Shown: piece after piece, positions 5,714-6,025 of the stretch | Numbering within the stretch: position 1 is the stretch's first letter | How the letters are laid out: each line of letters opens with the position of its first letter | Assembly: GCA_018700215.1 (NCBI GenBank) | Contig: JABIST010000072.1 | Location: 1-6,025 of the forward strand | Length of the DNA stretch: 6,025 nt | Source of the DNA: Dehalococcoidia bacterium | GTDB taxonomy: Bacteria; Chloroflexota; Dehalococcoidia; UBA2979 | Direction of reading: 5' to 3' | Program-made: the position numbers and the translations under genes | The notes under the pieces: model-generated | Databases searched by the model: none | What the model saw: the letters and a program-made list of their open reading frames with translations, nothing else | What the model was told of the DNA's origin: nothing

Positions 5714-6025
5714 ATGGCCCTGAAAGTCGTCAACGGCGGTCGCCCACTCGCCGACACATCCATGTTCACCGACCACGGCATCGAACTCATCGAGCATCAG
5801 TTCGGCGCAGCCACTCCCCGTGACGAGTACATCGAAATCATGAGCACCGTCGATGGCGCCATGATCAGCACCCTCCCCCTCACCGACGAAGAAGTCCTCG
5901 AGGCCTGCCCCAAGCTCAAGGTCGTCTCCCGCGCCGGCGTCGGCGTCGATTCCATCGACCTCGATGCCGCCACCCGACTCGGCATCCTCGCCTGCAACAC
6001 CCCCGGCGTGAACACCACCGAGGTC
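5714..6025 (+). CDS. D-isomer-specific 2-hydroxyacid dehydrogenase, N-terminal part (3' end missing)
   Basis: An open frame of 104 residues starting MALKVVNGG and running off the window end. It is the first part of the split substrate-binding domain of the NAD-dependent D-2-hydroxyacid dehydrogenase family (D-3-phosphoglycerate dehydrogenase, glyoxylate/hydroxypyruvate reductase and relatives). Visible motifs: DGAMISTLPLTDEEVL (47-62), then LKVVSRAGVGVDSIDL (68-83) and a region ending NTPGVNTTEV (95-104), the junction into the nucleotide-binding domain. The family usually reads GVGVDNID; here serine (S80) replaces the asparagine. The Rossmann GxGxxG and the catalytic Arg, Glu and His lie beyond the window. 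Phosphoglycerate dehydrogenase is possible, but the segment seen cannot separate it from other family members. An upstream ribosome site and promoter-like hexamers suggest it begins its own transcription unit, divergent from the RDD gene. Confidence 0.9.
   Translation, partial: MALKVVNGGRPLADTSMFTDHGIELIEHQFGAATPRDEYIEIMSTVDGAMISTLPLTDEEVLEACPKLKVVSRAGVGVDSIDLDAATRLGILACNTPGVNTTEV

Overview
This is a gene-dense window from a GC-rich bacterial chromosome (about 68% G+C over five lines counted by hand). It looks like ordinary primary and accessory metabolism, with no sign of phage, transposon, CRISPR or RNA genes. Gene content (an LCC-like acyl-CoA carboxylase carboxyltransferase, a crotonase, a zinc-type MDR dehydrogenase, a rifampin-phosphotransferase-like PEP-utilising protein, an RDD membrane protein and a D-2-hydroxyacid dehydrogenase) and composition suit a high-GC actinobacterium or a high-GC member of Chloroflexota. 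The sequence alone does not decide between them.

Layout from left to right. (1) The 3' part of a carboxyltransferase gene on + (2-1372, start outside the window). (2) A convergent two-gene minus-strand unit: a crotonase-family gene (3308 down to 2514), then after 38 nt a zinc-binding MDR dehydrogenase (2475 down to 1411). (3) A 166-nt divergent promoter region (3309-3474). (4) A 520-residue PEP-utilising-enzyme-like protein on + (3475-5037). It has a swivelling phosphohistidine domain but no ATP-grasp domain. (5) A convergent RDD-family membrane protein on minus (5507 down to 5034), whose stop codon overlaps that of gene 4 in one TTAA. (6) A 206-nt divergent intergenic region. (7) The 5' part of a D-isomer-specific 2-hydroxyacid dehydrogenase on + (5714 to window end). 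No gene-free stretch exceeds 300 bases.

How the genes may work together: the carboxyltransferase, the crotonase and the MDR dehydrogenase are all plausible acyl-CoA or alcohol/carbonyl enzymes. The crotonase and MDR genes are arranged as an operon. No complete pathway can be read from the window, and substrates are unknown. The RDD gene and the 2-hydroxyacid dehydrogenase have no visible functional link to the rest.

The points most worth a second look are these. The crotonase has lost both canonical hydratase glutamates but keeps an isomerase-type aspartate. The PEP-utilising protein stands alone without its nucleotide-binding half. Nucleotide composition is strongly strand-biased, so + genes use C-ending codons and minus genes use G-ending codons. 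I found no convincing wholly new system.
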